Shown here piece after piece: positions 34,119-46,473 of a stretch of DNA of 64,000 nucleotides. Each line of letters begins with the position of its first letter. The first letter of the stretch is position 1. Where the stretch lies: contig NC_091307.1 of assembly GCF_038502225.1 (NCBI RefSeq), forward strand, positions 22,270,673 through 22,334,672, read 5' to 3'. This DNA comes from Cherax quadricarinatus. Its lineage: Eukaryota; Arthropoda; Malacostraca; Decapoda; Parastacidae. The translations under genes and the position numbers were made by a program. Below the pieces are notes generated by a model. That model saw nothing but the letters and a program-made list of their open reading frames with translations. It ran no database searches and was not told where the DNA came from.

Positions 34119-34177
34119 AAATGATAGTCTTTGACGGAATGTAATACAGTATTTGTTCCGAAAACTTTCGTATTAGA

Positions 34178-34273
34178 GGCCCTGTGTAGCTGGATCGGTC
34201 GAGCGTAGGACTGTCAGTCTGCGGGCCGCGGTTCGCCTCCCCGTCCACCAGTTTGTTTATTCAACTCATTCTG
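34178..34273 (+). mobile_element. tRNA-like SINE, right member of an inverted pair
   Basis: TGTAGCTGGATCGGTCGAGC fits an A-box region, ACTGTCAGT could be an Asp-like anticodon loop (GTC), and GGTTCGCCTCC at 34230-34240 fits a B box. The anticodon stem pairs poorly, so this is a tRNA-derived element and not a working tRNA gene. Confidence 0.55.
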
Positions 34274-34364
34274 TTTTATCTCTCTCTGTCAAATATCTTG
34301 ATAATACACGAGTTCTTGATCTAGCTTTGATATACTTTTGAAGGGCTTCGAGAGTTTTCCTTTT

Positions 34365-34650
34365 CGCGGAGCCCGGCCCTGAGCCAGGCTTGCATAGTGC
34401 TTGCCTGGTCAACCAGGCTGTTGCTTCTGGCGGCCTACTGGCTCACATATCCATCACAGCCTGGCTGATCCAGCACTTGGCTTGGGAAACTGTCTAGTTT
34501 TCTCTTAAAACTGTCTTCACATGTTCCGGCAGTGTTCCTGATATCTTGTGGCAAGATGTTAAAAAATCTTGACCACGGATGTTGATACCATGTTTTCCTG
34601 TTATGTCCACAGCACCCCAGGCTTTCACTAGGTTTATTCTACACATTTTC
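34365..34650 (-). pseudogene. LINE family-2, second tail subfamily, decayed
   Basis: The minus strand has the tail (CAAGCCTGGCTCAGGGCCGG), GCAACAGCCTGGTTGACCAG, ATATGTGAGCCAGTAGG and further upstream coding remnants. Many substitutions. Confidence 0.7.
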
Positions 34651-34767
34651 CCATATCAGTCACTCCAGTATGTTATGGCAGTGCATAAGTTATGGGACCA
34701 GGCCCTCAAGTTCTTTCCACGTACATAAGAATAAGAATGTACTCAGACTATGCGCTAAACCCTTCAG

Positions 34768-34975
34768 GTTTAGCGCTGTTTCCACGTATACATTATCACG
34801 CATCTCTCTCAAACTCAGAAGGGTTTAGCGCTGTTTCCACGTATACATTATCACGCATCTCTCTCAAACCCAGAAGGGTTTAGCGCTGTTTCCACGTATA
34901 CATTATCACGCATCTCTCTCAAACCCAGAAGGGTTTAGCGCTGTTTCCACGTATACATTATCATGCATCTCTCTC
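34768..34975. repeat. 55-bp tandem repeat, about 3.7 copies
   Basis: Units start GTTTAGCGCTGTTTCCACG at 34768, 34823 and every 55 bp after. Just before, GCGCTAAACC and GGTTTAGCGC form a 10-bp hairpin (about 34751-34776), so the first unit is preceded by an inverted copy of its own start. Confidence 0.9.
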
Positions 34976-35160
34976 TCTCTCTCCTCCGCTCCAGCGGGGA
35001 CATATATAGAACTTCAAGGCTTTCTCAGTAATGCAAATGCTTTATTGGCTCTATTCGGGCTGTAAATGATCTTTGAATCTGTTCCAGCTCTGATAGCTCT
35101 CCTGACAGACGTAGATAGTTCATCTCAGCAGCAGACAGCCTCGATGTGGACTCCCAAGTC

Positions 35161-35358
35161 GTTAGGTAAGACACATATGCAACAGTTAGGTATCTTTATT
35201 TCGAAACGTTTCGTCTACACAGTAGGCTTCTTCAGTCGAGTACAGAAAAGTTGATAGAAGCAGAAGAGACTTGAAGACGATTCGAAATAAAGATACCTAA
35301 CTGTTGCATATGTGTCTTACCTAACAACCTGTCGGTATTTTATACCATTTTAATGTTC
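35161..35358 (-). mobile_element. Foldback insertion with 12-bp target-site duplication and hammerhead-like core
   Basis: Perfect 45-bp inverted repeats lie at 35161-35205 and 35281-35325. After the right arm comes GTCGGTATTTTATACCATT, the same 3' block as in the insertion at 52554-52741. The whole is flanked by the direct repeat GACTCCCAAGTC (35149-35160 and 35359-35370). A 12-bp duplication suits target-primed retrotransposition or a Penelope-like element better than a cut-and-paste MITE. No coding capacity. Confidence 0.8.
35205..35235 (-). ncRNA. Hammerhead-like core CUGAAGA...GAAAC
   Basis: On the minus strand CTGAAGA (35235 to 35229) is followed by a stem II hairpin GCCTAC-TGT-GTAGAC (five of six pairs) and GAAAC. 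All conserved nucleotides on this side of the core are present. The usual GUH cleavage triplet after helix III is not seen (GUUUCGAA), and helix I is not evident, so activity is not claimed. Confidence 0.45.
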
Positions 35359-35370
35359 GACTCCCAAGTC

Positions 35371-35406
35371 CTCTGTTATTTTTCTTTCCCATGTACTCCA
35401 GCATAC

Positions 35407-35446
<40 letters not shown>

Positions 35447-35889
35447 CTCTCTCTCTCTGTGATGCAGGAGGCAGGAACAGGCTGGTTAAAATTAAACTGC
35501 AAGACGAATCAGTATTTCATGAATAAATCTCTGGAGCTCTGAGGAAGGACGCGAGAATCATCAGGTAAAATTGTCGGTAAATGACGCACGTTTTTACACA
35601 GCGGTCCGACACAAGAGTTTTTTTTTCTTCCTGCGGTACAGCATTAATATATCATATATAGAGAGTGTATAAGTATGTAAGAAGAGCCGCTATATCTTGG
35701 TGGACTCTGGTCTAATCTAGACGCGTGGAGAGGTGTAGACAGATCTCCTTGCACCTGTTGTCCCTCTTCACCTAGAAGTAAATAGGTAATTAGATATTAG
35801 TTAGTATACCTTTGATAAGACTGGGTTATACCGCAGCCGGAGGGCACTCTGAATGGTGATGTCAGGACACTTCTGAATGTATGATTATC
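35371..35889. other. No gene seen
   Basis: Contains a short (CT)n at about 35410-35458 and otherwise unremarkable DNA. Confidence 0.5.
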
Positions 35890-35978
35890 TACCTACATGG
35901 AGTCTACCTGGAGGGCATTCCGGGGATCAACGCCCCCGCGGCCCGGTCCACGACCAGACCTCCCGGTGGATCAGGGCG
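35890..35978 (-). mobile_element. LINE family-2 3' tail
   Basis: CTACCTACATGGAGTCTACC, GATCAACGCCCCCGCGGCCC and CTCCCGGTGGATCAGGGC mark the reversed tail. It ends at the start of the 108-bp inverted repeat. Confidence 0.7.
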
Positions 35979-35980
35979 TG

Positions 35981-36613
<633 letters not shown>

Positions 36614-37036
36614 AGTAGTATAGTAGTAGGTTGGTAGACAGCAACCACCCAAGGAGGTACTACCGTCCTGCCAAGTGAGTGTAAAACGAAAGCCTGTAAT
36701 TGTTTTACATGATGGTAGGATTGCTGGTGTCTTTTGTCTGTCTCATAAATATGCAAGATTACAGGCATGTCTTGCTACTTCTACTTACACTTAGGTCACA
36801 CTACACATACATGTACATGTTTATTTATACACACTCATCTGAGTTTTCTTTGATTTTATCTTAATAGTTCTTGGTCTTATTACTTTTCCTTTTATATCGA
36901 TGGGGAAGTGGAATAAGAATCTTTCCTCCGTAAGCCATGCGTGTTGTAAAAGTCAACTAAAATGCCGGGAACAATGGGCTAGTAACCCCTTTTCCTGTAA
37001 GGATTACTAAAAAAAAATAAGAAGAAAATTGTCAAA

Positions 37037-37927
37037 GTGGGAAGTCTGAATGTGCGTGGATGTTGTGCAAATGATAAGAAAGAGATGATTGTGGATGTTA
37101 TGAATGAGAAGAAGCTGGATGTCCTGGCTTTAAGTGAAACAAAGCTGAAGGGGGTGGGAGAGTTTCAGTGGAGAGGAATAAATGGGATTAGGTCAGGGGT
37201 TTCAAATCGAGTTAGAGCTAAAGAAGGAGTAGCAATAATGTTGAAGGATAAGCTATGGCAGGAAAAGAGGGACTATAAATGTATTAATTCAAGGATTATG
37301 TGGAGTAAAATAAAGGTTGGATGTGAAAAGTGGGTTATAGGAAGAGTATATGCACCTGGAGAAGAGAGAAGTGTAGAGAGAGAGAGATTTTGGGAAATGT
37401 TGAGTGAATGCGTGGGGAGTTTTGAATCAAGTGTAAGAGTACTTGTGGTTGGGGATTTCAATGCTAAAGTGGGTAAAAATGCTGTGCAGGGAGTAGTAGG
37501 TAAATTTGGGGTGCCAGGGGTAAATGTAAATGGTGAGCCTTTAATTGAGCTATGTGTAGAAAGAGATTTGGTAATAAGTAATACATATTTTATGAAAAAG
37601 AGGATAAATAAATATACAAGGTATGATGTAGCACGTAATGAAAGCAGTTTGTTAGATTATGTATTGGTGGATAAAAGGTTGATGGGTAGGCTCCAGGATG
37701 TACATGTTTATAGAGGGGCAACTGATATATCGGATCATTATTTAGTTGTAGCTACAGTTAGAGTAAGAGGTAGATGGGAAAAGAGGAAGTTGGCAACAAC
37801 AAGTAAGAGGGAGGTGAAAGTGTATAAACTAAGGGAGGAGGAAGTTCGGGTGAGATATAAGCGACTATTGGCAGAAAGGTGGGCTAGTGCAAAGATGAGT
37901 AGTGGGGGGTTGAAGAGGGTTGGATGA
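37037..37927 (+). CDS. RTE-like endonuclease domain
   Basis: A 296-codon frame starting GSLNVRG, the first conserved block of APE endonucleases. Further motifs in order are LSETKL (32-37, with the metal-binding E34), GRVYAP (102-107), VVGDFNAKVG (137-146), LDYVLVDKR (206-214) and ISDHYLV with the catalytic histidine (231-237). All expected catalytic residues are visible. The enzyme would nick target DNA to prime reverse transcription. The track start is a GTG and I see no upstream ATG in frame, so the natural start may be lost. It ends in a TGA four bases inside the next frame (ATGA overlap at 37924-37927), most simply a one-base indel. Confidence 0.85.
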   Translation: MGSLNVRGCCANDKKEMIVDVMNEKKLDVLALSETKLKGVGEFQWRGINGIRSGVSNRVRAKEGVAIMLKDKLWQEKRDYKCINSRIMWSKIKVGCEKWVIGRVYAPGEERSVERERFWEMLSECVGSFESSVRVLVVGDFNAKVGKNAVQGVVGKFGVPGVNVNGEPLIELCVERDLVISNTYFMKKRINKYTRYDVARNESSLLDYVLVDKRLMGRLQDVHVYRGATDISDHYLVVATVRVRGRWEKRKLATTSKREVKVYKLREEEVRVRYKRLLAERWASAKMSSGGLKRVG

Positions 37928-38547
37928 GTTTTAAAAATACAGTATTAGAATGTGGGGCAGAAGTTTGTTGTTATAGGAGGGTGGGGGCAGGAGGAAAGAG
38001 GAGTGATTGGTGGAATGATCAAGTAAAGGGTGTGATAAAAGAGAAAAAGGTAGCTTATGAGAGGTTTGTACAAAGCAGAAGTGTTATAAGAAGAGCAGAG
38101 TATATGGAGAGTAAAAGAAAGGTGAAGAGAGTGGTGAGAGAGTGCAAAAGGAGAGCAGATGATAGAGTGGGAGAGGCACTGTCAAGAAATTTTAATGAAA
38201 ATAAGAAAAAAATTTGGAGTGAGTTAAACAAGTTAAGAAAGCCTAGGGAAAGTATGGATTTGTCAGTTAAAAACAGAGTAGGGGAGTTAGTAGATGGGGA
38301 GAGGGAGGTATTAGGTAGATGGCGAGAATATTTTGAGGAACTTTTAAATGTTGAGGAAGAAAGGGAGGCGGTAATTTCATGCACTGGCCAGGGAGGTATA
38401 CCATCTTTTAGGAGTGAAGAAGAGCAGAATGTAAGTGTGGGGGAGGTACGTGAGGCATTACGTAGAATGAAAGGGGGTAAAGCAGCTGGAACTGATGGGA
38501 TCATGACAGAAATGTTAAAAGCAGGGGGGGATATAGTGTTGGAGTAG
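37924..38547 (+). CDS. RTE-like linker and start of reverse transcriptase
   Basis: A 207-codon frame, one base offset from the endonuclease ORF. It is rich in basic residues (KRVVRECKRRADDRVGEALS), the usual linker between nuclease and RT. The end reads VREALRRMKGGKAAGTDGI, the conserved opening of the RT fingers, then MLKAGGDIVLE before a TAG at 38545-38547. The next frame continues without shift (LVLLFNKCMKEGKVPRDWR), so this is a single nonsense change. The protein was originally continuous with its neighbours on both sides. Confidence 0.8.
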   Translation: MSFKNTVLECGAEVCCYRRVGAGGKRSDWWNDQVKGVIKEKKVAYERFVQSRSVIRRAEYMESKRKVKRVVRECKRRADDRVGEALSRNFNENKKKIWSELNKLRKPRESMDLSVKNRVGELVDGEREVLGRWREYFEELLNVEEEREAVISCTGQGGIPSFRSEEEQNVSVGEVREALRRMKGGKAAGTDGIMTEMLKAGGDIVLE

Positions 38548-39855
38548 TTGGTACTTTTGTTTAATAAATGTATGAAAGAGGGGAAGGTACCTAGGGATTG
38601 GCGGAGAGCATGTATAGTCCCTTTGTATATAGGGAAGGGGGACAAAAGAGATTGTAAAAATTATAGAGGAATAAGTTTATTGAGTATACCAGGAAAAGTG
38701 TACGGTAGGGTTATTATTGGAAGAATTAGAGGTAAGACAGAATGTAGGATTGCGGATGAGCAAGGAGTTTTCAGGGTGGGTAGAGGATGTGTAGATCTAG
38801 TGTTTACATTGAAGCATATATGTGAACAGTATATATATAAAGGTAGGGAAGTTTTTTTTGCATTTATGGATTTAGAAAAGGCATATGATAAAGTGGATAG
38901 GGGAGCAATGTGGCAGATGTTGCAAGTATATGGAATAGGTGGTAAGTTACTAAATGCTGTAAAGAGTTTTTATGAGGATAGTGAGGCTCAGGTTAGGGTG
39001 TGTAGAAGAGAGGGAGACTACTTCCCGGTAAAAGTAGGTCTTAGACAGGGATGTGTAATGTCACCATGGTTGTTTAATATATTTATAGATAGGGTTGTAA
39101 AAGAAGTAAATGCTAGGGTGTTTGGGAGAGGGGTGGGATTAAATTATGGGGAATCAAATACAAAATGGGAATTGACACAGTTACTTTTTGCTGATGATAC
39201 TGTGCTTATGGGAGATTCTAAAGAAAAATTGCAAAGGTTAGTGGATGAGTTTGAGAAAGTGTGTAAAGGTAGAAAGTTGAAAGTGAACATAGAAAAGAGT
39301 AAGGTGATGAGGGTATCAAATGATTTAGATAAAGAAAAATTGGATATCAAATTGGGGAGGAGGAGTATGGAAGAAGTGAATGTTTTCAGATACTTGGGAG
39401 TTGACGTGTCGGCGGATGGATTTATGAAGGATGAGGTTAATCATAGAATTGATGAAGGAAAAAAGTTGAGTGGTGCGTTGAGGTATATGTGGAGTCAAAA
39501 AACGTTATCTATGGAGGCAAAGAAGGGAATGTATGAAAGTATAGTAGTACCAACACTCTTATATGGGTGTGAAGCTTGGGTGGTAAATGCAGCAGCGAGG
39601 AGACGGTTGGAGGCAGTGGAGATGTCCTGTTTAAGGGCAATGTGTGGTGTAAATGTTATGCAGAAAATTCGGAGTGTGAAAATTAGAAGGTGTGGAGTTA
39701 ATAAAAGTATTAGTAAGAGGGCTGAAGAGGGGTTGTTGAGGTGGTTTGGTCATTTAGAGAGAATGGATCAAAGTAGAATGACATGGAGAGCATTTAAATC
39801 TGTAGGAGAAGGAAGGCGGGGTAGGGGTCGTCCCCGAAAAGGTTGGAAGGGGTAA
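38548..39855 (+). CDS. RTE-like reverse transcriptase
   Basis: A 435-codon frame, directly continuing the previous one after the TAG. Blocks in order are NYRGISLLSIPGKVYGR (38-54), GRGCVDLVFTLKHI (78-91), the first catalytic aspartate in FAFMDLEKAYDKVDR (104-118), KVGLRQGCVMSPWLFNIFID (162-181) and LLFADDTVLMGDS (212-224). The LRQGCVMSP form and FADDTVL box favour RTE over CR1. The C-terminal part has FRYLGVDVSADG, the HLERM block and the basic RRGRGRPRKGW near the end. A one-base shift near 39850 ends the frame early; in the next frame the homologous C-terminus (LWARGLDFQQACMSVFDRSE) runs to a TGA at 39948-39950. Confidence 0.87.
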   Translation: MVLLFNKCMKEGKVPRDWRRACIVPLYIGKGDKRDCKNYRGISLLSIPGKVYGRVIIGRIRGKTECRIADEQGVFRVGRGCVDLVFTLKHICEQYIYKGREVFFAFMDLEKAYDKVDRGAMWQMLQVYGIGGKLLNAVKSFYEDSEAQVRVCRREGDYFPVKVGLRQGCVMSPWLFNIFIDRVVKEVNARVFGRGVGLNYGESNTKWELTQLLFADDTVLMGDSKEKLQRLVDEFEKVCKGRKLKVNIEKSKVMRVSNDLDKEKLDIKLGRRSMEEVNVFRYLGVDVSADGFMKDEVNHRIDEGKKLSGALRYMWSQKTLSMEAKKGMYESIVVPTLLYGCEAWVVNAAARRRLEAVEMSCLRAMCGVNVMQKIRSVKIRRCGVNKSISKRAEEGLLRWFGHLERMDQSRMTWRAFKSVGEGRRGRGRPRKGWKG

Positions 39856-40277
39856 GGGAGGTTTTGTGGGCGAGGGGCTTGGACTTCCAGCAGGCGTGCA
39901 TGAGCGTGTTCGATAGGAGTGAATGGAGACGAATGGTATTTGGGACCTGACGATCTGTTGGAGTGTGAGCAGGGTAATATTTAGTGAAGGGATTCATGGA
40001 AACCGGTTATTTTTATATAGCCGGACTTGAGTCCTGGAAATGGGAAGTACAATGCCTGCACTTTAAAGGAGGGGTTCGAGATGGTGGCAGTTTGGAGGGA
40101 TATGTTGTGTATCTTTATACGTATATGCTTCTAAACTGTTGTGTTCTGAGCACCTCTGCAAAAGCAGTGATAATGTGTGAGTGATGTGAAAGTGTTGAAT
40201 GATGAAAGCATTTTCTTTTTGGGGATCTTCTTTCTTTTTGGGTCACCTTGCCTCGGTGGGAGACGGCCGACTTGTTG

Positions 40278-40359
<82 letters not shown>

Positions 40360-40362
<3 letters not shown>

Positions 40363-40745
40363 GTGCCGAATATGTAAAACTGGTCAACTAGCAAGAACTC
40401 ATTTAAAATTAAGTCCTTTCTAAAATTTTCTCTTATACTTTTATAGATATATTTTTTCATTAATGTTGATGTAAAAATTATAATTTTGCACCAAAAGGAA
40501 CTTAGAAAACTTACCTAACCTTATTATAACAAGAGCAATTTATTTTAGTCTAACCCAACTAAATATATTTTAGATTTGTTTAAAATAATTTAATGCTGAA
40601 CAAACAAAGTGAAATATATTTTTTTCGTTAGGTTCAGAATGATTCTGGCGAAATTATTGCATACACAAATTTTCGCTTGTCCTATATGGCAAGATGAGCG
40701 TTGCTATTTAAGCCAAGATGGCAAGTTCTGTCTATTCGGCACGAC
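40360..40745 (+). mobile_element. 386-bp MITE-like element in (AT)n, copy 1
   Basis: Perfect 13-bp terminal inverted repeats GTCGTGCCGAATA ... TATTCGGCACGAC. The interior is AT-rich without coding capacity. It is flanked by (AT)n on both sides. Microsatellite-embedded MITEs such as rice Micron are a known precedent for this arrangement. The transposase source is unknown. Confidence 0.8.
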
Positions 40746-42271
<1,526 letters not shown>

Positions 42272-42279
42272 ATTAAAGT

Positions 42280-42545
42280 GAGACTTGAACGTAGCAGTGC
42301 CAATATTGCCTGGCTCCCTCACTGTCACTTGAACGTAGCAGTGCCAATATTGCCTGCCTCCCTCACTGTCACTTGAACGTAGCAGTGCCAGTGTTGCCTG
42401 GCTCCCTCACTGTCACTTGAACGTAGCAGTGCCAGTGTTGCCTGGCTTCCTCAGTGTCACTTGAACGTAGCAGTGCCAGTGTTGCCTGGCTTCCTCAGTG
42501 TCACTTGAACGTAGCAGTGCCAGTGTTGCCTGGCTCCGTCACTGC
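42280..42545. repeat. 44-bp tandem repeat, 6 copies
   Basis: Units contain CACTTGAACGTAGCAGTGCC and TTGCCTGGCTCCCTCACTGT. The first two units share AATATT where the later ones have AGTGTT. Confidence 0.94.
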
Positions 42546-42647
42546 CAAACGCGACCCGCCATCAAAGCTCTAACAGAAAGCCGAATTTAATTCAATTAGA
42601 AGTTAAACTGTGTTACCACAAGTTTACACCGCAAGCGGAAGGAGAAT

Positions 42648-42765
<118 letters not shown>

Positions 42766-43059
42766 GAGGTGAATCACACACATCTGTAAGACTTTCGTAT
42801 CATTTACTTACGAAATCAAGACAGTTGTGGGTCCCTCGCAACCGCAGATGTGGTATCCTTGCTCTCAACATCGACGAGCATGACTTGCTAGTAGCAACAG
42901 TCTGGTTGACCTGGCCGCCAGACATAGATATAGTGCTCTGGTTGATCACCCATCGTCTCTGTAATGAAGGACACGGTACAGCGGGAAGACCTACAAACTA
43001 CCGCAGCGATGCAGTTAATATTGAGGAGCCAGACGTGCGAGTGTTCCCGGGGGAGACAT

Positions 43060-43460
43060 GGCACTATTACCATAAAGAAATGTGGCACTCTTCCCAAGGA
43101 ATATTTAGCACTTTTCCCAGAGAGAGAGTACTGTTCAAGGGAGAGTCTTGGCAGTTTTACGGAGAGTCATGACTCTTGGTGAACGGGAAGTGGTTTTCCC
43201 AGTGGTATGGCACTTTTATCCATTGGTATGGCACTGTTACCCAGTAGTATGGCTCTGTTATCCAGAGATGTGGCACTGCTCTGAGACGTGGGGTACTGGT
43301 TCCCCATGAGAGACGTGGCACTGTTACCGTGAAAAGTGTAGCACTTTTCCCAGGGAGAAATGGCACTTCCCTAAGACACGTGGCACTGTTTTACTGAGAG
43401 ACTTTCCACTGTTCCTTTAAGAGACGTTTCGCTGTTTCTTTAGAAATGTGGCAGTTTCCC
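43060..43460. repeat. Degenerate ~30-bp repeat with GGCACTGTT
   Basis: The core TGGCACT(G/T)TT recurs with variable spacing, often after GAGACG. Too diverged for a clean unit length. The preceding 42770-43059 holds no gene. Confidence 0.7.
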
Positions 43461-43698
43461 TGAGAGACTAAAATATGTGAATTATTTTTTCAACTTGGTC
43501 TGGAACCTGGCCGTGGTGAGGGTGACCAACTTGAATAGTGTTTTGGGAACCTGGTCTGGGACCTGGCTGTTTGGACAACGACCCATCTGCAGGTAACTTA
43601 CAGGTATGCTTGGAATGAGCTGAGGAAAAGTATTTTGAATTATATTTACAGCTGTCAGTGCAGGAAGTGCCGTGTCTGGTGCCAAAACCAACAGTGCC

Positions 43699-43743
<45 letters not shown>

Positions 43744-44730
43744 GAGGAATCCTTCGCAAATCCCAAGACAATGAGAGACATGTTCAGCAGCCTTCCCTAA
43801 ATCTCCCAACGTAGATGGGGAAGACATGTTCCTTAGGGATCCCTAAACCCAAGCCAGCATCGTGTTAAATCCCACTCCTGCGTGTTGCTAATTCCCAAAA
43901 CTGCGGTGAGGGGGGAAATCCAAACTGGTTCCCTTGTTGTGTCGGACACGAGTCACAGACTCTGGAGGCGTGCAGAGTAAACAAGTCGGGGTTTTAAAAC
44001 AATAATTGTGGGATTATTGTGGAATTCTTGTTAGGCGCTACCTTCCTTCCCTTTATCCAGGAGGCTGTAGGTATGGACCCTTCTAAGAACGTGTTCTGAG
44101 AGCGTACGCCCTGCAAGAATGTGTTCTCTGGGCATGTTTCCCTATATCGTGAAGATTTTAGGCGTGTGGGCGTATTTCCCTGTGATCTTGGGTATATTAT
44201 GTGGTCTTGCTGTGTCCCTTCTCCCCTGTGTTGCAGTGTTTGCAATGTGTTCCAAGGTGGTGGTTATATTAGCACGCGAGATGAGGTTTCTCTAGGTGAC
44301 CATTTTGAGGCTCAGGTGACAGCTACTGCGATGACCCATCAACATTGTCTTCCTCCGAGGTCAGCCTAGTTAAAGATTAAAGTTATGACGATGTTTCTTT
44401 CTTGGTGCACAGGGCAGCAGTTTAAAGATAACTTCTTTAACAAAGAAAACTTAAGAGTTGTAGCCTAGTTTTAAATAAATACGAAAACTCATTAAAAACT
44501 ATAAATTTAGGCACTTATACTCTATATTAATTAATTTTAACCACATACATCTTAATTTCAGTGGAAAAAGGTTGGAGTTTCTTAAAAAAAAATGCTCGAG
44601 AAAGCTCATAAAACGTGAAAATATTGCGAAGTAACAAGGACGGACTTTTATTTCACACAAGGACTTGCACTGGCAGAATCTCGCAATTGTGGACGAGTGT
44701 AAACAACAACCTTCCGCACATAAGTAATGC

Positions 44731-44733
<3 letters not shown>
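43461..44733. other. No recognised gene
   Basis: Contains a short (GA)n at 43700-43740 and, at about 44385-44405 on the minus strand, GAAACATCGTCATAAC, matching part of foldback family D. The 82-codon frame at 44121-44369 has no motif. Confidence 0.45.

Positions 44734-44813
<80 letters not shown>
44734..44813. repeat. (GT)n microsatellite
   Basis: A pure GT run. Confidence 0.96.
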
Positions 44814-44814
<1 letters not shown>

Positions 44815-45838
44815 GGGAAAACTCTTCACTCAGAAAGACTAGAAGAAAAAAGATTGAGAGGCATAGGCAGCAAGGAGAGAGAGAAATGGGAGTATCTTAA
44901 AGAGGAAGAAAGGGTGTGAGAGAATGAAGAGGAGGAGAGCGGAGAATTGTTATGAGGTACGAGGCGATCATTATCCTTAGGGATCTTCAGACAGTGGCGC
45001 TCAGGAGTTTCCGGAGGTCTTCTATGTCATTAGGAGACTCCAGAAGGTGGAACTATACTGTATATCCACAGAAGGTAACACGCTTTCTCATACTTGCTTT
45101 TATTCCACCATAGTTGCTTGCTTCTCTCCTTTTATGAGAAGGATAGGAAGGGGCTAGGTGGTACCTAGTTTTATTGGGCAGTAACCTGGTGAAAGTGGCG
45201 GGTAGGAGACTGTATGAGGTGACGGTTATGAGCAAAAGAGGAGGAGGAGAACTAGGAGGAAGACTAGGAGGCAGCATAAGTCTGTGAGGTAAGACGTGTC
45301 ATGAGTCCTGATTACATCCTTCCCAGCATCCTCGGACTCCCGGGGGTAAGGTTGGGGGGGGGGGGGTCATCCCAGTCATGATTCTCCTCGCTGGAGTCCA
45401 TCTGTGCCTCGATATCTTCCATTGGCAAGATGGGTCGCCGGTGACCTCGATATTGCTTCATTTGGAGAATATTGGAGGGTCTCCCGTTCTGAATTTTCTT
45501 CCCTCTGCCTCTGTATTTTATTTTCGAATTTGTGACTCAAGTCGCTCTCTTCCAACCCCCTCCCCTCTCCTGATTACACTTTCGTTGTTGCACTTTTTAT
45601 GTATTTGTTAAGATAAAGCAAATAAAATGTGGCAGTAATGGTGCTTCATGATTTGTATTATGTATTTTTTTTCGGTCATATTTTTTGGGGTCGCCAGAAA
45701 TTTCCTATTTCCCTACTTCAGGAAATATTAAGTCATTTTTTTTACATACAAGTTCTTCAACTTTGTACCAAAAATATAGGACTGTGATGCGGTTTTTTGC
45801 TTCTTGTACTGAGTGGAAAATTTAGCTCCTGTAATTTT
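44814..45838. other. No recognised gene
   Basis: A run of about 13 G at about 45354-45366. Open frames are short and motif-free. Confidence 0.5.
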
Positions 45839-46020
45839 TATTAATAGTAATAGTAATAGCAGTAGTAATAGTAACAGTAGTAAAAATAGCAGTAGCAGTA
45901 ACAGTAGTAATAGCAGTAGTTGTAGTAATAGTATTAATAGCAGTAGTGGTAGTAGTAGTAATAGTAATAGCAACAGTAGAAATAATAGTATAGAAGTAAT
46001 AGTAGTAGTAATAGTAGTGT
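45839..46020. repeat. TAG/TAA/CAG trinucleotide array
   Basis: Mixed AGT, AAT and AGC triplets over about 180 bp. Reads as polyserine/asparagine one way and polyleucine the other; not coding. Confidence 0.93.
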
Positions 46021-46302
46021 TAGTACTTTTATTTATAGTGAAGCGTTAAATCTGAAGCTAAAAGTGGTACACCAGTGGTTCTTAACCACTGATACCCAGC
46101 ACTGGTACACTTACTGGTTAACCACTGGTTTCACTCCCACTGCGTAATTATTATAGAGAATAGGGTAGCAGCACACAACTGATATATCCAACTTTTTATA
46201 ATATAAGCAGCAGTGGGTGATATACCCAGTGTCCAGCATTATTTTGACTCGTATCAAAATTACTGTCTACAAATCTAGGTGGATTTTGTGTGAATCTCTT
46301 CG

Positions 46303-46303
<1 letters not shown>

Positions 46304-46383
<80 letters not shown>

Positions 46384-46473
46384 ACACACACCACACACAC
46401 ACCACACACACACACCACACACACACCACACACACACACACACACACACCACACACACCACACACACACACAG
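46304..46473. repeat. (CA)n with CACCACA interruptions
   Basis: A pure CA run to about 46380, then blocks of CACACACCACA. It ends where a CR1 copy begins. Confidence 0.96.

Larger units (their letters stand above)
36614..40280 (+). mobile_element. RTE-like LINE, near full length
   Basis: It has a 5' region of about 420 bp without frames, endonuclease, RT and a C-terminal region, then a 330-bp 3' UTR ending in GTTGAAATATATAT and a long (AT)n. A simple-sequence 3' tail and the compact endonuclease-RT layout are typical of the RTE clade. Inactivating changes are few: one frame change at 37924, one TAG at 38545 and one frameshift near 39850. The exact 5' boundary is uncertain because the element adjoins the inverted repeat. 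Confidence 0.85.

Noticed and set aside
34178..34250. Functional tRNA-Asp gene
   Set aside because: The GTC loop and B box are suggestive, but the anticodon stem pairs poorly and a related inverted copy lies beside it, so a SINE head is the better reading.
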